Shown here: piece after piece, positions 18,562 to 26,770 of the stretch
Position numbering within the stretch: position 1 is the stretch's first letter
Layout: every line of letters starts with the position of its first letter
DNA from: Acidovorax radicis N35
GTDB taxonomy: Bacteria > Pseudomonadota > Gammaproteobacteria > Burkholderiales > Burkholderiaceae_C
Direction: 5' to 3'
DNA length: 64,000 nucleotides
NCBI RefSeq assembly: GCF_000204195.1
Contig: NZ_AFBG01000014.1
Span: forward strand, 1-64,000
The notes under the pieces: model-generated
What the model was told of the DNA's origin: nothing
Database searches by the model: none
What the model saw: only the letters and a program-made list of their open reading frames with translations
Program-made: the position numbers and the translations under genes

Positions 18562-19599
18562 ATGAAAGAAACTGGGGAGGATGCCCTTGTGGGTGATGAC
18601 AAATCGATGATGGGTCTATCGGCCCCTTCACGGCTGGTGCTGCGGCCCTTTCGCGGCCCATCGGACTTCCCGGGCATGGCCGAGGTCGCCAACGCCAGCT
18701 TTGATGCCGACGGGGTGCTCGCACGGCGTACACCCGAAGACCTGGCGCGCGACTACGCCGCGTTCACCCAGTGCGATCCGTATCAGGACGCGGTGATGGC
18801 CGAGCTGGACGGTGAACTGGTGGGCTATGGCCGTTGCTGGCGATTCACACAGGCCGACGGGTTGACGCTTCACTCCCAAATCGGCTTTGTGCCAGGGCGT
18901 TGGCGCGGACGCGGCATTGGCCGTCTGCTGCAGGGCTGGATCGAGCAGCGGCACCACGCCGTGGCAGCGCAGCAGCCGGACGGCCCGCATGTGCACCATG
19001 CCTATGTGCAGCAAGGCGAAGATGCACGCGCCAGGCTGCTGCAGGCCCGTGGCTATGCGCCGATGCGGTATTTCTTCGAAATGCTGCAGACGCAGCTGCA
19101 TGCTGTGCCCGACTTTCACATGCCCGAAGGGCTGGAACTGCGGGCCGTGTTGCCCGAGCACTACCGAGCCATCTGGGATGCGCACCACACCGCGTTTGAG
19201 GACCATTGGGGGATGGTGCCGCCATTGCCACGCGACTACGACACGTGGCTGGAGAGCCTGATTTTCCAGCCCGCGCGCTGGCAGGTGGCATGGAACGGCG
19301 AAGAGGTCGCAGGCCAGGTCCGCACGTATATCAACGAGGACGAAAACCGCCATCTGTCCAGGCGACGGGGCTACACCGAGTTCATCAGCGTGGGTCGCCG
19401 CTGGCGTGGCCGTGGCCTTGCCAGAGCGCTGATTGCCCGCAGCCTGCGCCTGCTGGCGCAGGAGGGCATGTCGGAGTCTGCGTTGGTGGTGGACGGCGAA
19501 AACCTGACGGGCGCCAACCGGGTGTATGAGGACTGTGGGTTCCACACGGTCAAGCGCCACACGATCTACCGAAAACCGCTAGTGGTACCCGAGGTATAG
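18562..19599 (+). CDS. Tandem GNAT-domain acetyltransferase
   Basis: A 345-residue protein with two N-acetyltransferase folds. The first (~20-160) has the acetyl-CoA loop QIGFVPGRWRGRGIGRLL and the second (~180-335) has SVGRRWRGRGLARALIARSL followed by ESALVVDGENLTGANRVYEDCGF, both with the R/Q-x-x-G-x-G/A pattern. The two-domain layout resembles mycothiol synthase and other double-GNAT proteins of unknown substrate. The ATG at 18562 follows GAGAGAAGA. It is divergent from the two-component system and shares its upstream region with it. Confidence 0.88.
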   Translation: MKETGEDALVGDDKSMMGLSAPSRLVLRPFRGPSDFPGMAEVANASFDADGVLARRTPEDLARDYAAFTQCDPYQDAVMAELDGELVGYGRCWRFTQADGLTLHSQIGFVPGRWRGRGIGRLLQGWIEQRHHAVAAQQPDGPHVHHAYVQQGEDARARLLQARGYAPMRYFFEMLQTQLHAVPDFHMPEGLELRAVLPEHYRAIWDAHHTAFEDHWGMVPPLPRDYDTWLESLIFQPARWQVAWNGEEVAGQVRTYINEDENRHLSRRRGYTEFISVGRRWRGRGLARALIARSLRLLAQEGMSESALVVDGENLTGANRVYEDCGFHTVKRHTIYRKPLVVPEV

Positions 19600-19680
19600 G
19601 CGCAACGTGCGCTGGCGCCGCAATTTGCCTGTCGCAGGAATACAGCAGCTCCGCGACGCCATGGGGCAGAACGTGCTGGT

Positions 19681-19699
19681 CTTAGGCTGCGCTTAAGCC
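19681..19699 (+). promoter_or_regulatory. PmrA/QseB-like direct-repeat site, copy 2
   Basis: CTTAGGCTGCGCTTAAGCC, i.e. CTTAGG-N5-CTTAAG, with one mismatch to the PmrA/QseB-type consensus. It lies 36 nt upstream of the TonB receptor ATG, with a weak -10 (GACAAT) about 10 nt downstream, a position suited to activation. Confidence 0.55.
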
Positions 19700-19734
19700 T
19701 TGTCCCCAGACAATCCTTGGCAGAGAGGATGTCT

Positions 19735-21951
19735 ATGAGAAAAACACACACCCACCGCGTCGTCGTCTGGGCGGCGTGCCTGGCAGGTGGCGCCGCATGG
19801 GCCCAAGCGTCGCCCGAGGGAGCGGGGGCCGGGGCATCAACGCCGCAGCTCGATGGGGTCACGGTGACCGCGCGCCGCTCGCTGGAGCAGCGTTTTTTTG
19901 CCGCCGGTTCGCTGGTCGTGGTGGACCGCGCCGACATCGAGCAAATGGGTGCGTTCTCGGTGGCCGATGTGCTGCGCCAGTTGCCAGGCGTGCAGGTAGT
20001 GCCATCTGCCGATGGCAGTGTCGAGATCCGCATGCGCGGCATGGAGCGCGGCGCCACGCAGTTGCTGATCGACGGCCAGCGCGTGGGCAGCAAGCGTACC
20101 CAGTTGCCCATTGACCAATTGCCGCCTGAACTGATCGAACGCATCGAGGTGGTGAGAGCGCCGAGCGCAGAGTTTTCGGGTGCCACCGGGGGCACGCTCA
20201 ATATCGTGCTGCGCCAGGCCACGGTGAAGCGCGAGACGGTGCTGCGCCTCACCGACAACCACGTGTGGGGGCGCAATGCGGGCCAGGCGTTCTTTTCGCG
20301 CACGGGGCCTTTGGGCGGCGCTGTGAAGCCTGCCAAGGGCGCCCAAGGCTCCGATGGCGCCGAGGAGGTGCTCGAGGCGGAGAACAGGGAGCCGTGGTCC
20401 TATTTCGTCGCGGCCTCTGCGACGGGTTTGTTGCTGGGCTCGGACACCCACCGCAGCACGCAGGTCGGCGGTGCGGAGGTCGCACAGTCCGATACCAGTG
20501 CCCGCTACAAGCGCACCGACTACGCACTGGTGCCGCGTGTCAGCGGAAAGATCGGTGCTGCGGATCAGCTGACGCTGCGTGCCACGCTCAGCAAGGCCGA
20601 TTTTGGCGGTACCGCGGACAGCGTGGGCAGCGGCGATGGTACGTATGCGGCGCGTTCGCATGAAGCGCACAACTACGACCGGCGCTATCTACAGGCCGCA
20701 GCCGACTGGACGCACCGCTTTGCGGCCAGCAAGCTCGAAACGACGTTGTCAGCGAGCCGTGCCAGCGACACCGTGGACCGCAGGGGCGACCTGCTGCGCA
20801 ACATCGGCGTTGGCGGTGCTGCAGTCACGGACAGCTATAGCTTTGTGGACGACCGGCGTGAAGACGTCTGGAACCTCAGCACCAAGCTCACGGGTACGGC
20901 CGCCGCACTGCTGTGGAGCGCCGGGGCGCAGCTGGAAGACCGCAAACTTTTTGTCAACACGATGGCGAGTGGCGACCTGCCGGTGAACTCGGGTCTGGAT
21001 GCCGGCATCCGCCGGTGGGTGGTCTGGGGGCAGAACGAATGGGAGCTGCCCGCGACCACCACGCTCACGCTGGGCCTGCGCGGCGAGCGCGTGGAGCTGA
21101 GCGGCGGAAGCTCTGCCGTGACGGGCAGCAAGCAGTGGAACATCCTGCAGCCATCGCTGCATACACGCACGCCCTTGTCCGAGGACCTGCAGTGGCGCGT
21201 GAATCTCGCGCGCGTCACCCAGTTGCCGCGCGTGTGGGATCTGGTGGACCGCGCCATCCCCAGCCAGGGCAGCAACAGCCTGAACAACCCTGACACCATT
21301 GGCAATCCGAACTTGCGTCCCCAGGTGGCCTGGACACTGGACACCGGTTTTGAGCGGCGTCTTGCCACTGGCCACGCGGGCGTGAACCTGTTCGTGCGCC
21401 GGATGAGCGACGTTCTTGCGCCCACACTGCAGTTGATCGGTGCACGCTGGGTGGAGCAACGTGGGAATGTGGGAGACGCCATCGTGTGGGGCCTGGAGGC
21501 CGATGCCCGCACGGGGTTGGGCTGGGTGGGCCTGGGGAGCGAATGGACGCTGTCGGCCAATGCCAGTGCGCTGCAGTCACGCATGACCAGCGGGCCCAAC
21601 GAAGGACGGCGCATTCCGGGGCAGGCACGCTATGTGGCCACGCTGACGGCGGCAAAACCCATGCCGCGCAATGGCGGCTGGTATGGCGGCGCCACGCTGT
21701 CGATGACGGGGCCGGCCGACCAGGACATCAATGGGACGCTGACCGGGAAGAATCGCGCAAGCGCCATGCTGGATCTGTATGTGGGTCAGCTGGTACGCGG
21801 GCTGGGTTACTGGCGGTTGGGGGTCTACAACGTGGGTGATGCCCATTTCCGCCGGGATCGCGTCGACGCGTCGGGTGCGGTACCGGTCGTGAGCACCAGC
21901 AGCATGCAGTGGACGCCGCGCGCGTACCTCACGGTGGGGACGCAGTTTTGA
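19735..21951 (+). CDS. TonB-dependent outer-membrane receptor
   Basis: A 738-residue receptor. The chosen ATG (19735) has GAGAGGA upstream and gives a clean signal peptide ending in AWAQA. The plug domain spans about residues 45-160 (DGVTVTARR, DVLRQLPGVQV, MRGMERGATQLLIDGQRVG, ERIEVVRAPSAEFSGATGGTLNIVLRQ), followed by the beta-barrel, and the protein ends in Phe (TVGTQF) as barrel proteins do. It would import a siderophore, metal chelate or similar ligand using TonB energy. A CusF-like secreted protein follows with an overlapping start, hinting at copper, and a PmrA/QseB-like site lies upstream. The ligand is not determinable. Confidence 0.93.
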   Translation: MRKTHTHRVVVWAACLAGGAAWAQASPEGAGAGASTPQLDGVTVTARRSLEQRFFAAGSLVVVDRADIEQMGAFSVADVLRQLPGVQVVPSADGSVEIRMRGMERGATQLLIDGQRVGSKRTQLPIDQLPPELIERIEVVRAPSAEFSGATGGTLNIVLRQATVKRETVLRLTDNHVWGRNAGQAFFSRTGPLGGAVKPAKGAQGSDGAEEVLEAENREPWSYFVAASATGLLLGSDTHRSTQVGGAEVAQSDTSARYKRTDYALVPRVSGKIGAADQLTLRATLSKADFGGTADSVGSGDGTYAARSHEAHNYDRRYLQAAADWTHRFAASKLETTLSASRASDTVDRRGDLLRNIGVGGAAVTDSYSFVDDRREDVWNLSTKLTGTAAALLWSAGAQLEDRKLFVNTMASGDLPVNSGLDAGIRRWVVWGQNEWELPATTTLTLGLRGERVELSGGSSAVTGSKQWNILQPSLHTRTPLSEDLQWRVNLARVTQLPRVWDLVDRAIPSQGSNSLNNPDTIGNPNLRPQVAWTLDTGFERRLATGHAGVNLFVRRMSDVLAPTLQLIGARWVEQRGNVGDAIVWGLEADARTGLGWVGLGSEWTLSANASALQSRMTSGPNEGRRIPGQARYVATLTAAKPMPRNGGWYGGATLSMTGPADQDINGTLTGKNRASAMLDLYVGQLVRGLGYWRLGVYNVGDAHFRRDRVDASGAVPVVSTSSMQWTPRAYLTVGTQF

Positions 21952-22348
21952 AGGCGGCAGGACGCCTGGGCTGGGGCTCACGGGCTCGGTGCGTGGTCTT
22001 CATCGCATGGTCCTCGCTGGCCTCTTTGGTTTTGCCGGCGGGCGCAACCCCGATGGCACCTGCAACAGCATCCGGAGCAAGCGCTCCCGCTGAACCGGTG
22101 TTCACCCGGGCACGCTGGTTTCGGTTCAGAAAGAGGATGGGAATCGGCTGTATGTGCGCCTGAAGCTGCTGCCAAGCTCGAAGCTCCCTTTCACGACGCA
22201 GAGGTTCAAGGTGAGCGATCGGGCGCTGCTGACGGGCATCCCGGAGGGCTCATGGGTCAAGTTCACGGCGCGCCACATGGACGGCGAGAACACCCTGACC
22301 TCAATCCAGTTGACCCCGGAGTGCAAGCGCTTTCAGCCCTGCGACTAA
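21948..22348 (+). pseudogene. CusF-like periplasmic copper-binding protein, frameshifted
   Basis: Two open frames together make one secreted protein. The 5' part starts at a TTG overlapping the TonB-receptor stop (TTGA) and encodes a signal peptide (CVVFIAWSSLASLVLPAGA) and linker up to about 22110. The 3' part, in the next frame, encodes LVSVQKEDGNRLYVRLKLLP and FKVSDRALLTGIPEGSWVKF ... LTSIQ, which follows the CusF/EfeX-type fold (strand, FxVxDpaLL, GdxVxF). Restoring one G in the GGG run near 22108-22111 joins them into a protein of about 133 residues. CusF proteins hand Cu(I) to efflux systems; the copper ligands are not clearly conserved here. It is either a real pseudogene or a sequencing error. 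Confidence 0.6.
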
Positions 22349-22406
22349 CGCGCGGAGCGTGAATGTGGGGGTGGCGGGTGCGAGGTCTGTGCCGCCGCTG
22401 CACCCC

Positions 22407-23087
22407 TCAGGCGTACAGACGGCCATCCTTCAAGGCGTGCAGCGCATGGGCCAGGTTGCTGCGGGCCTGCACCTCATAGCGTGTTTGGAACCATTCGGTG
22501 CCGTAAATGCGCGGCCGGTCGAGAAACCCCTGCAGCACCGCGCTGCGCCCCGCTACATAGCGTGGCCAGCGCACAAAGAAGTATTCGCGCCGCACATGGC
22601 GCTCGAACTGGCGGTACACCGTATCGCTTTGTCCGAGGATGGCCAGGTCAATATCCACCACCCACTGCGCATCGCCCGCGAGCGGGCCGGGGGTGTGGCA
22701 GGTATCCAGAATGTGCTGGTGCACAGTCTCTGCCAGCGTAGCTGGTAGCTTGTGGTTCAGAACGAATCGATGTGCCCAGTCGGCGCTGCGTTGTTCGTTG
22801 TGCTTGCTCCACGGCCAGTAAATGGCGTCGTGGTACCACAGGGCCAGAGCGACGGCATGGGGGTCTTGCAGTGTGCCGGGCTGCTGGTCCTGCACGGCCT
22901 GCCAATGCCGCAGGCAGGCCCACAGGTGCGTGGTGTCGTGGTACGCGCGGGGCCAGTGGGCCCAGCTCAGGATGAGGCGGCGGCCTTCGGTGCGCCACGC
23001 CGGAGAATCCCGGCCCAGCGCTTGGCCCAGGGCCTGCCAATGCGCAAGCAGTTCGGTGGCGTGGGCAGGCTGGCGGCGCCAGGGCAT
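22407..23087 (-). CDS. HD-domain phosphohydrolase (predicted)
   Basis: A 226-residue protein of the predicted metal-dependent HD superfamily. The metal-ligand histidines and Asp are in RAYHDTTHLW and ALALWYHDAIYWPW, with a later AETVHQHILDTCHT and the invariant VVDIDLAILGQ segment. The ATG at 23087 (MPWRRQPAH) is preferred; the open frame extends to a TTG inside the duplicated argF tail. The gene lies immediately 3' of the argF repeat scar on the same strand. The substrate is unknown. Confidence 0.85.
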   Translation of the reverse strand: MPWRRQPAHATELLAHWQALGQALGRDSPAWRTEGRRLILSWAHWPRAYHDTTHLWACLRHWQAVQDQQPGTLQDPHAVALALWYHDAIYWPWSKHNEQRSADWAHRFVLNHKLPATLAETVHQHILDTCHTPGPLAGDAQWVVDIDLAILGQSDTVYRQFERHVRREYFFVRWPRYVAGRSAVLQGFLDRPRIYGTEWFQTRYEVQARSNLAHALHALKDGRLYA

Positions 23088-23104
23088 TGGGGGCGAGGCG
23101 CTAC

Positions 23105-23154
23105 GCAACGCGGCCGAGCGGAAGGTACTCCATGAGTGCCTTCTGCACGTGCAT
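23105..23154 (-). repeat. Duplicated argF 3' end (direct repeat, distal copy)
   Basis: 50 bp identical to 23266-23315 at 49 positions. On the minus strand it encodes RMHVQKALMEYLPLGRVA and is followed by its own TAG stop (23101-23103). The two copies are 161 bp apart, not a multiple of three. Duplication of the end of a gene is the signature left by site-specific integration into a 3' end. Confidence 0.8.
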
Positions 23155-23261
23155 GCGGTTTTGGCTGCGGCACGCAGTCTGCGACTGCTTCACGTCCGCG
23201 CTGCGGACATGAGCCTGCGCCGAAACAGTCTGCTGGCGCTGTCGCGCCCCCGCATTGCATT

Positions 23262-24191
23262 TCATGCAACGCGGCCGAGCAGAAGGTACTCCATGAGTGC
23301 CTTCTGCACGTGCATCCTGTTTTCAGCCTCATCCCACACCACGGACTGCGGTCCGTCGATCACATCGGCCTCGACTTCCTCGCCACGGTGTGCAGGCAGG
23401 CAGTGCATGAACAATGCGTCGGGTTGGGCGGCGGCCATCATTTCGGCGTCCACACACCAGTCGGCAAACGCCTTCTTGCGCTCTTCGTTCTCGGCCTCGT
23501 AGCCCATGCTGGTCCACACGTCGGTGGTGACGAGGTCGGCGCCTTGGCAGGCTTCGAGCGGGTTGCTAAAAAATTGATAGCTGCTTGCGCTTATCCCGCC
23601 TGCGCCAACGGCCAATTTCTCATCAATTTCGTAGCCACGGGGCGTGCTCACGTGCACCTTGAAGCCCAGCAGCGCAGCCGCCTGCAACCAGGTGTTGGCC
23701 ATGTTGTTGCCGTCGCCCACCCATGCCACCGTCTTGCCCTGGATGGAGCCCCGGTGCTCGATGAAGGTGAAGATGTCTGCCAGGATCTGGCAGGGATGGA
23801 ACTCGTTGGTCAGTCCGTTGATGACGGGCACGCGCGAGTGTTCGGCAAAGCGCACGATCTTGGTCTGCTCATAGGTGCGGATCATCACCAGATCCACCAT
23901 GCGGCTGATGACCTTGGCGCTGTCTTCAATCGGTTCGGCGCGGCCCAGCTGGCTGTCGCCCGTGGTCAGGTGCACGACCGAGCCGCCCAACTGGTACATG
24001 CCGGCTTCGAAGCTCACGCGCGTGCGGGTGCTGGCTTTCTCGAAGATCATGGCCAGCGTGCGGTCCACCAGGGGGTGGTGCTTTTCGTAGGCCTTGAACT
24101 TCTTCTTGATGAGCGCGGCGCGCTCGAACAGGTAGGTGTATTCGTCGGCGGTGAGGTCGTTGAACTGCAGGTAATGTTTCAGCGTCGTCAT
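23262..24191 (-). CDS. argF: Ornithine carbamoyltransferase
   Basis: A 309-residue OTCase, catalysing carbamoyl phosphate + ornithine to citrulline. The carbamoyl-phosphate site is FEKASTRTRVSFE; ornithine-site residues sit in FHPCQILAD, DGNNMANTW and MHCLPAHRGEEV. Near residues 195-213 the coding sequence contains a REP1 element (AVGAGGISASSYQFFSNP in protein) in a loop that varies in the family, so the enzyme is probably active. The last 50 bp are repeated downstream. argD lies 19 nt upstream, same strand. Confidence 0.95.
   Translation of the reverse strand: MTTLKHYLQFNDLTADEYTYLFERAALIKKKFKAYEKHHPLVDRTLAMIFEKASTRTRVSFEAGMYQLGGSVVHLTTGDSQLGRAEPIEDSAKVISRMVDLVMIRTYEQTKIVRFAEHSRVPVINGLTNEFHPCQILADIFTFIEHRGSIQGKTVAWVGDGNNMANTWLQAAALLGFKVHVSTPRGYEIDEKLAVGAGGISASSYQFFSNPLEACQGADLVTTDVWTSMGYEAENEERKKAFADWCVDAEMMAAAQPDALFMHCLPAHRGEEVEADVIDGPQSVVWDEAENRMHVQKALMEYLLLGRVA
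23266..23315 (-). repeat. argF 3' end direct repeat, proximal copy
   Basis: This is the current C-terminal coding end of argF (RMHVQKALMEYLLLGRVA, stop TGA). It differs from the distal copy at one base (GCAGAAGG against GCGGAAGG). Confidence 0.8.
23563..23628. repeat. REP1 copy D, inside argF
   Basis: TTGCTAAAAAATTGATAGCT, then GCTTGCGCTTATCCC, then a degenerate right half ending CAATTT. It shares 19 consecutive bases with REP1 copy C. It is read through in frame by argF on the minus strand; the usual AAGCGC right arm is diverged. Confidence 0.75.
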
Positions 24192-24210
24192 GGCGGTGTT
24201 GCTTTGCTCT

Positions 24211-25407
24211 TCATTCAGCCAGTATGGCTTTGACCAGCGGGGTCAGTTTGGCGACGATCTCGTCGGCTTCGGCAGTGGTCAGGATCAGCGGGGGCACCAG
24301 GCGGATCACGCTGTCGGCTGTCACGGACAATAGCAGGCCCACTTCGGCCGCACGGCCAATCAGTGCGCCGCAGGGCTTGTTCAGCTCAATGCCGAGCATC
24401 AGGCCCTGGCCCCGGATCTCCTTCAGGCCGGGAAGGCTGCCCAGTTCGCGCTGCAGCGCGGCCCGCAGGTGGTCGCCCACCTTGGCCGCATTTTGCAGCA
24501 GGCCTTCTTCTTCCATGATGCGGATCGTCTCGACCCCTGCACGCATGGCCAGCGGGTTGCCGCCAAAGGTGGTGCCGTGGTTGCCGGGCTGCAGCACATT
24601 GGCGGCCTTGGGGCCGGCCACCACGGCGCCAATCGGCACGCCCGAGCCCAGGCCCTTGGCCAGTGGCATCACGTCGGGAACGATGCCTGCCCACTGGTGG
24701 GCAAACCACTTGCCGGTGCGGCCCACGCCACACTGCACTTCGTCGATCATCATGAGCCAGCCGCGCTCGTCGCACAGCTTGCGCAGCTGCTGCAGGTATT
24801 CGACCCGCATGGGGTTGATGCCGCCTTCGCCCTGGATCGTTTCGAAGAACACGGCCACCACATTGGGGTTGCCTTCGGTGGCCTTCTTGATCGCCTCGAT
24901 ATCGTTGAGCGGCACGCGCACAAAGCCTTCGACCAGTGGGCCGAAGCCGCTGTAGATCTTGGGGTTGCCGGTGGCTGACATGGTGGCAATCGACCGGCCG
25001 TGGAAGGCCTTCTCATACACCACGATCTCGGGCTTGGCGATGCCCTTGTCCACACCGAACTTGCGTGCGATCTTCAGGGCGGCCTCGTTGGCCTCCAGGC
25101 CCGAGTTGCAGAAAAACACGTTGGTCATGCCCGACAGCTCCACCAGCTTGGCCGCCAGTTGCTCCTGCAGCGGCACGTGGTAGTAGTTGGAGGTGTGGAT
25201 CAGCTTGGTGATCTGGTCTTGCAGTGCGGGCACCAGCTTCGGGTGGTTGTGCCCCAGCGTGTTCACGGCGATGCCACCCAGGCCATCGAGGTATTCCTTG
25301 CCGTTCACGTCCCAGACTCGGCAGCCTTGCCCACGGGCCAGCGCAATGGGAACGCGGCCATAGGTGTTCATCACGTGGGGCGAAGCTGCCGGGGTGGTAG
25401 CGGTCAT
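24211..25407 (-). CDS. argD: Acetylornithine aminotransferase
   Basis: A 398-residue class III PLP aminotransferase: N-acetylglutamate semialdehyde to N-acetylornithine in arginine synthesis, possibly also succinyldiaminopimelate. Motifs: GIAVNTLGHNHPKLV, FFCNSGLEANEAALK, MIDEVQCGVGRTGKWFAHQW and the cofactor lysine in PLAKGLGSGVPIGA, followed by HGTTFGGNPLA. The start MTATTPAASPHVMNTYGRVP at 25407 has GGAGA upstream; the frame stays open to 25473 but without support. It is in operon order argD-argF. Confidence 0.95.
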   Translation of the reverse strand: MTATTPAASPHVMNTYGRVPIALARGQGCRVWDVNGKEYLDGLGGIAVNTLGHNHPKLVPALQDQITKLIHTSNYYHVPLQEQLAAKLVELSGMTNVFFCNSGLEANEAALKIARKFGVDKGIAKPEIVVYEKAFHGRSIATMSATGNPKIYSGFGPLVEGFVRVPLNDIEAIKKATEGNPNVVAVFFETIQGEGGINPMRVEYLQQLRKLCDERGWLMMIDEVQCGVGRTGKWFAHQWAGIVPDVMPLAKGLGSGVPIGAVVAGPKAANVLQPGNHGTTFGGNPLAMRAGVETIRIMEEEGLLQNAAKVGDHLRAALQRELGSLPGLKEIRGQGLMLGIELNKPCGALIGRAAEVGLLLSVTADSVIRLVPPLILTTAEADEIVAKLTPLVKAILAE

Positions 25408-25587
25408 GCAGAAATCTCCAGACGGTGCGGTGATGGGTTGGCTGGTGGCCATAAACCCGGAAAAACGAAGCACGATTCTAGGGGGAGCACGGTGAATGGC
25501 TGTTGACGATTGCGCATTACTGCAATGCGGGCCAAACCCTGAATTTCGGTGTCTATCTATGGCCCGGCACGGGGATTAGGGAGCTAG

Positions 25588-25601
25588 CTCTTATATAAGA
25601 G
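25588..25601. promoter_or_regulatory. Perfect 14-bp palindrome CTCTTATATAAGAG
   Basis: A symmetric AT-centred site in the divergent region between argD and the DUF3579 gene, about 75 nt before the latter's start. The size and symmetry suit a dimeric regulator (GntR-like sites often look like this), but the cognate protein is unknown. It may also overlap a -10 element. Confidence 0.45.
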
Positions 25602-25673
25602 TTAGAATGTCGCGCTGCGGTGCAGCATGCAGTGATCCTGTGTCTGGCGCGCTCATTACCACTCCACTCCCCG

Positions 25674-25997
25674 ATGGTTTCCCCCTCCTCCAAAGAAGTC
25701 TTCATTCAGGGCATCACCCACGACGGGAAAACCTTTCGGCCCAGCGACTGGGCCGAGCGTCTGGCCGGGGTGATGAGCAGTTTCCGCCCGGGTGGCGCGC
25801 GCCCTGGCAGCCATCTGAGCTATTCGCCCTGGTGCATTCCCACCACGCTCAATGGCGTGAAATGTGTGGTGGTGCACCGCGACCTGCAGGGCCATGAGCC
25901 CATGGCCTGGGACTTCGTCATCAACTTCGCGCGCGACAACAACCTGCAGGTGGCCGAAGCTTGCCTTCTGCCCGATCTCCCGTCCGTCAAGCCCTGA
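25674..25997 (+). CDS. DUF3579 domain protein
   Basis: A 107-residue cytoplasmic protein of the DUF3579 family, common in Burkholderiales and usually placed next to argD/argF. The conserved text is EVFIQGITHDGKTFRPSDWAERL, YSPWCIPTTLNGVKCVVVHRDL and MAWDFVINFARDNNLQV. The start at 25674 gives the family-length protein; an open extension upstream to 25620 covers the promoter. The function is unknown. Confidence 0.85.
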   Translation: MVSPSSKEVFIQGITHDGKTFRPSDWAERLAGVMSSFRPGGARPGSHLSYSPWCIPTTLNGVKCVVVHRDLQGHEPMAWDFVINFARDNNLQVAEACLLPDLPSVKP

Positions 25998-26152
25998 TCT
26001 GGCCTGTGACCTGGCAGCTTGTGGCTGAAGGGCGTCTTTTTCGGCCCGCGCGCGCTCTATCCTTTCTCGGATTTCAATATTGGGTGGCCTGAAGCCGTGC
26101 CCTCATATGCGCCGCCCCTGCTGGCTTGGCGCTTCTTTCCCGTCCAGAAACG

Positions 26153-26175
26153 AAAAAACCGCCCGAAGGCGGTTT
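26153..26175 (-). terminator. Rho-independent terminator of rpsT (bidirectional)
   Basis: An 8-bp stem AAACCGCC / GGCGGTTT with a CGAA loop, flanked by an A-run on the left (U-tract for the minus strand) and a T-run after 26180, so it can also serve the convergent DUF3579 gene. Confidence 0.85.
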
Positions 26176-26268
26176 AATTCGTTTTTTTGCTGGCAGCGCA
26201 CCCGTTACAAACGGCGAACGGCACATACCGTTCGGGCTGTTTGCCTGCCGGGGCAGGCGGTGGGTTGG

Positions 26269-26571
26269 TTAGGCGGCTGCCAGTGCCAGGGCTTTCACCT
26301 TGGCAGACAGGCGGCTCTTGTCGCGAGCAGCCTTGTTCTTGTGGAAGATGCCCTTGTCAGCCACGGTGTCCACCACGGCTTGCATCTTGGCGAACAGTTC
26401 GGTCGCCTTGGTCTTGTCGCCGGACAGAACAGCCTTTTCGACGTTCTTGACAGCGGTACGGTATTTGGAGCGCAGCGAGGTGTTCGCAGCGTTGAGCTTG
26501 ATGTCCTGACGGACGCGCTTGCGGCCCGACGCCAGGCGCGGGTTCTTCTTCTTTGGTTTAGCGGATGCCAT
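26269..26571 (-). CDS. rpsT: 30S ribosomal protein S20
   Basis: A 100-residue, very basic protein with the S20 N-terminus [19 protein letters not shown] and the helical hairpin segments [21 protein letters not shown] and [20 protein letters not shown]20 binds 16S rRNA early in small-subunit assembly. It is monocistronic, with a TATAAT promoter about 45 nt upstream and a strong terminator downstream, and lies next to murJ as in many betaproteobacteria. Confidence 0.97.
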   Translation of the reverse strand: MASAKPKKKNPRLASGRKRVRQDIKLNAANTSLRSKYRTAVKNVEKAVLSGDKTKATELFAKMQAVVDTVADKGIFHKNKAARDKSRLSAKVKALALAAA

Positions 26572-26615
26572 GATTTAGTTCCTTGGGTCTGTGGATGATG
26601 CCAGCAAAGCCCGCG

Positions 26616-26621
26616 ATTATA
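26616..26621 (-). promoter_or_regulatory. -10 element of rpsT
   Basis: Perfect TATAAT on the minus strand 45 nt upstream of the rpsT start, followed by a GC-rich start region. The -35 match is poor. Confidence 0.6.
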
Positions 26622-26682
26622 GCCCAAGGCAGTTTGTTCATCGCCGCGGTGTTCACAACCGGCGCAGCGCCATCGCGAGCGC

Positions 26683-26757
26683 ACCCGTGGAACTGGCCCT
26701 GCCTGGCCGCTGAGCGCGTCCTCTTCCGGGGGAAGACGCGAAGCGACTCAGGGGGAA
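26683..26757. repeat. REP2 copy a
   Basis: CACCCGTGGAACTGG, a CGTCCTCTTCCGGGGGAAGA centre, GCGAAGCGACTCAGGGGG. It is a dispersed GC-rich element with nested hairpins, here just upstream of murJ. Confidence 0.65.
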
Positions 26758-26770
26758 TACACTCCCTGCG

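Noticed and set aside
22154..22348. Independent 64-residue gene
   Set aside because: It is the frame-shifted 3' half of the CusF-like protein; its supposed start falls inside conserved domain sequence.
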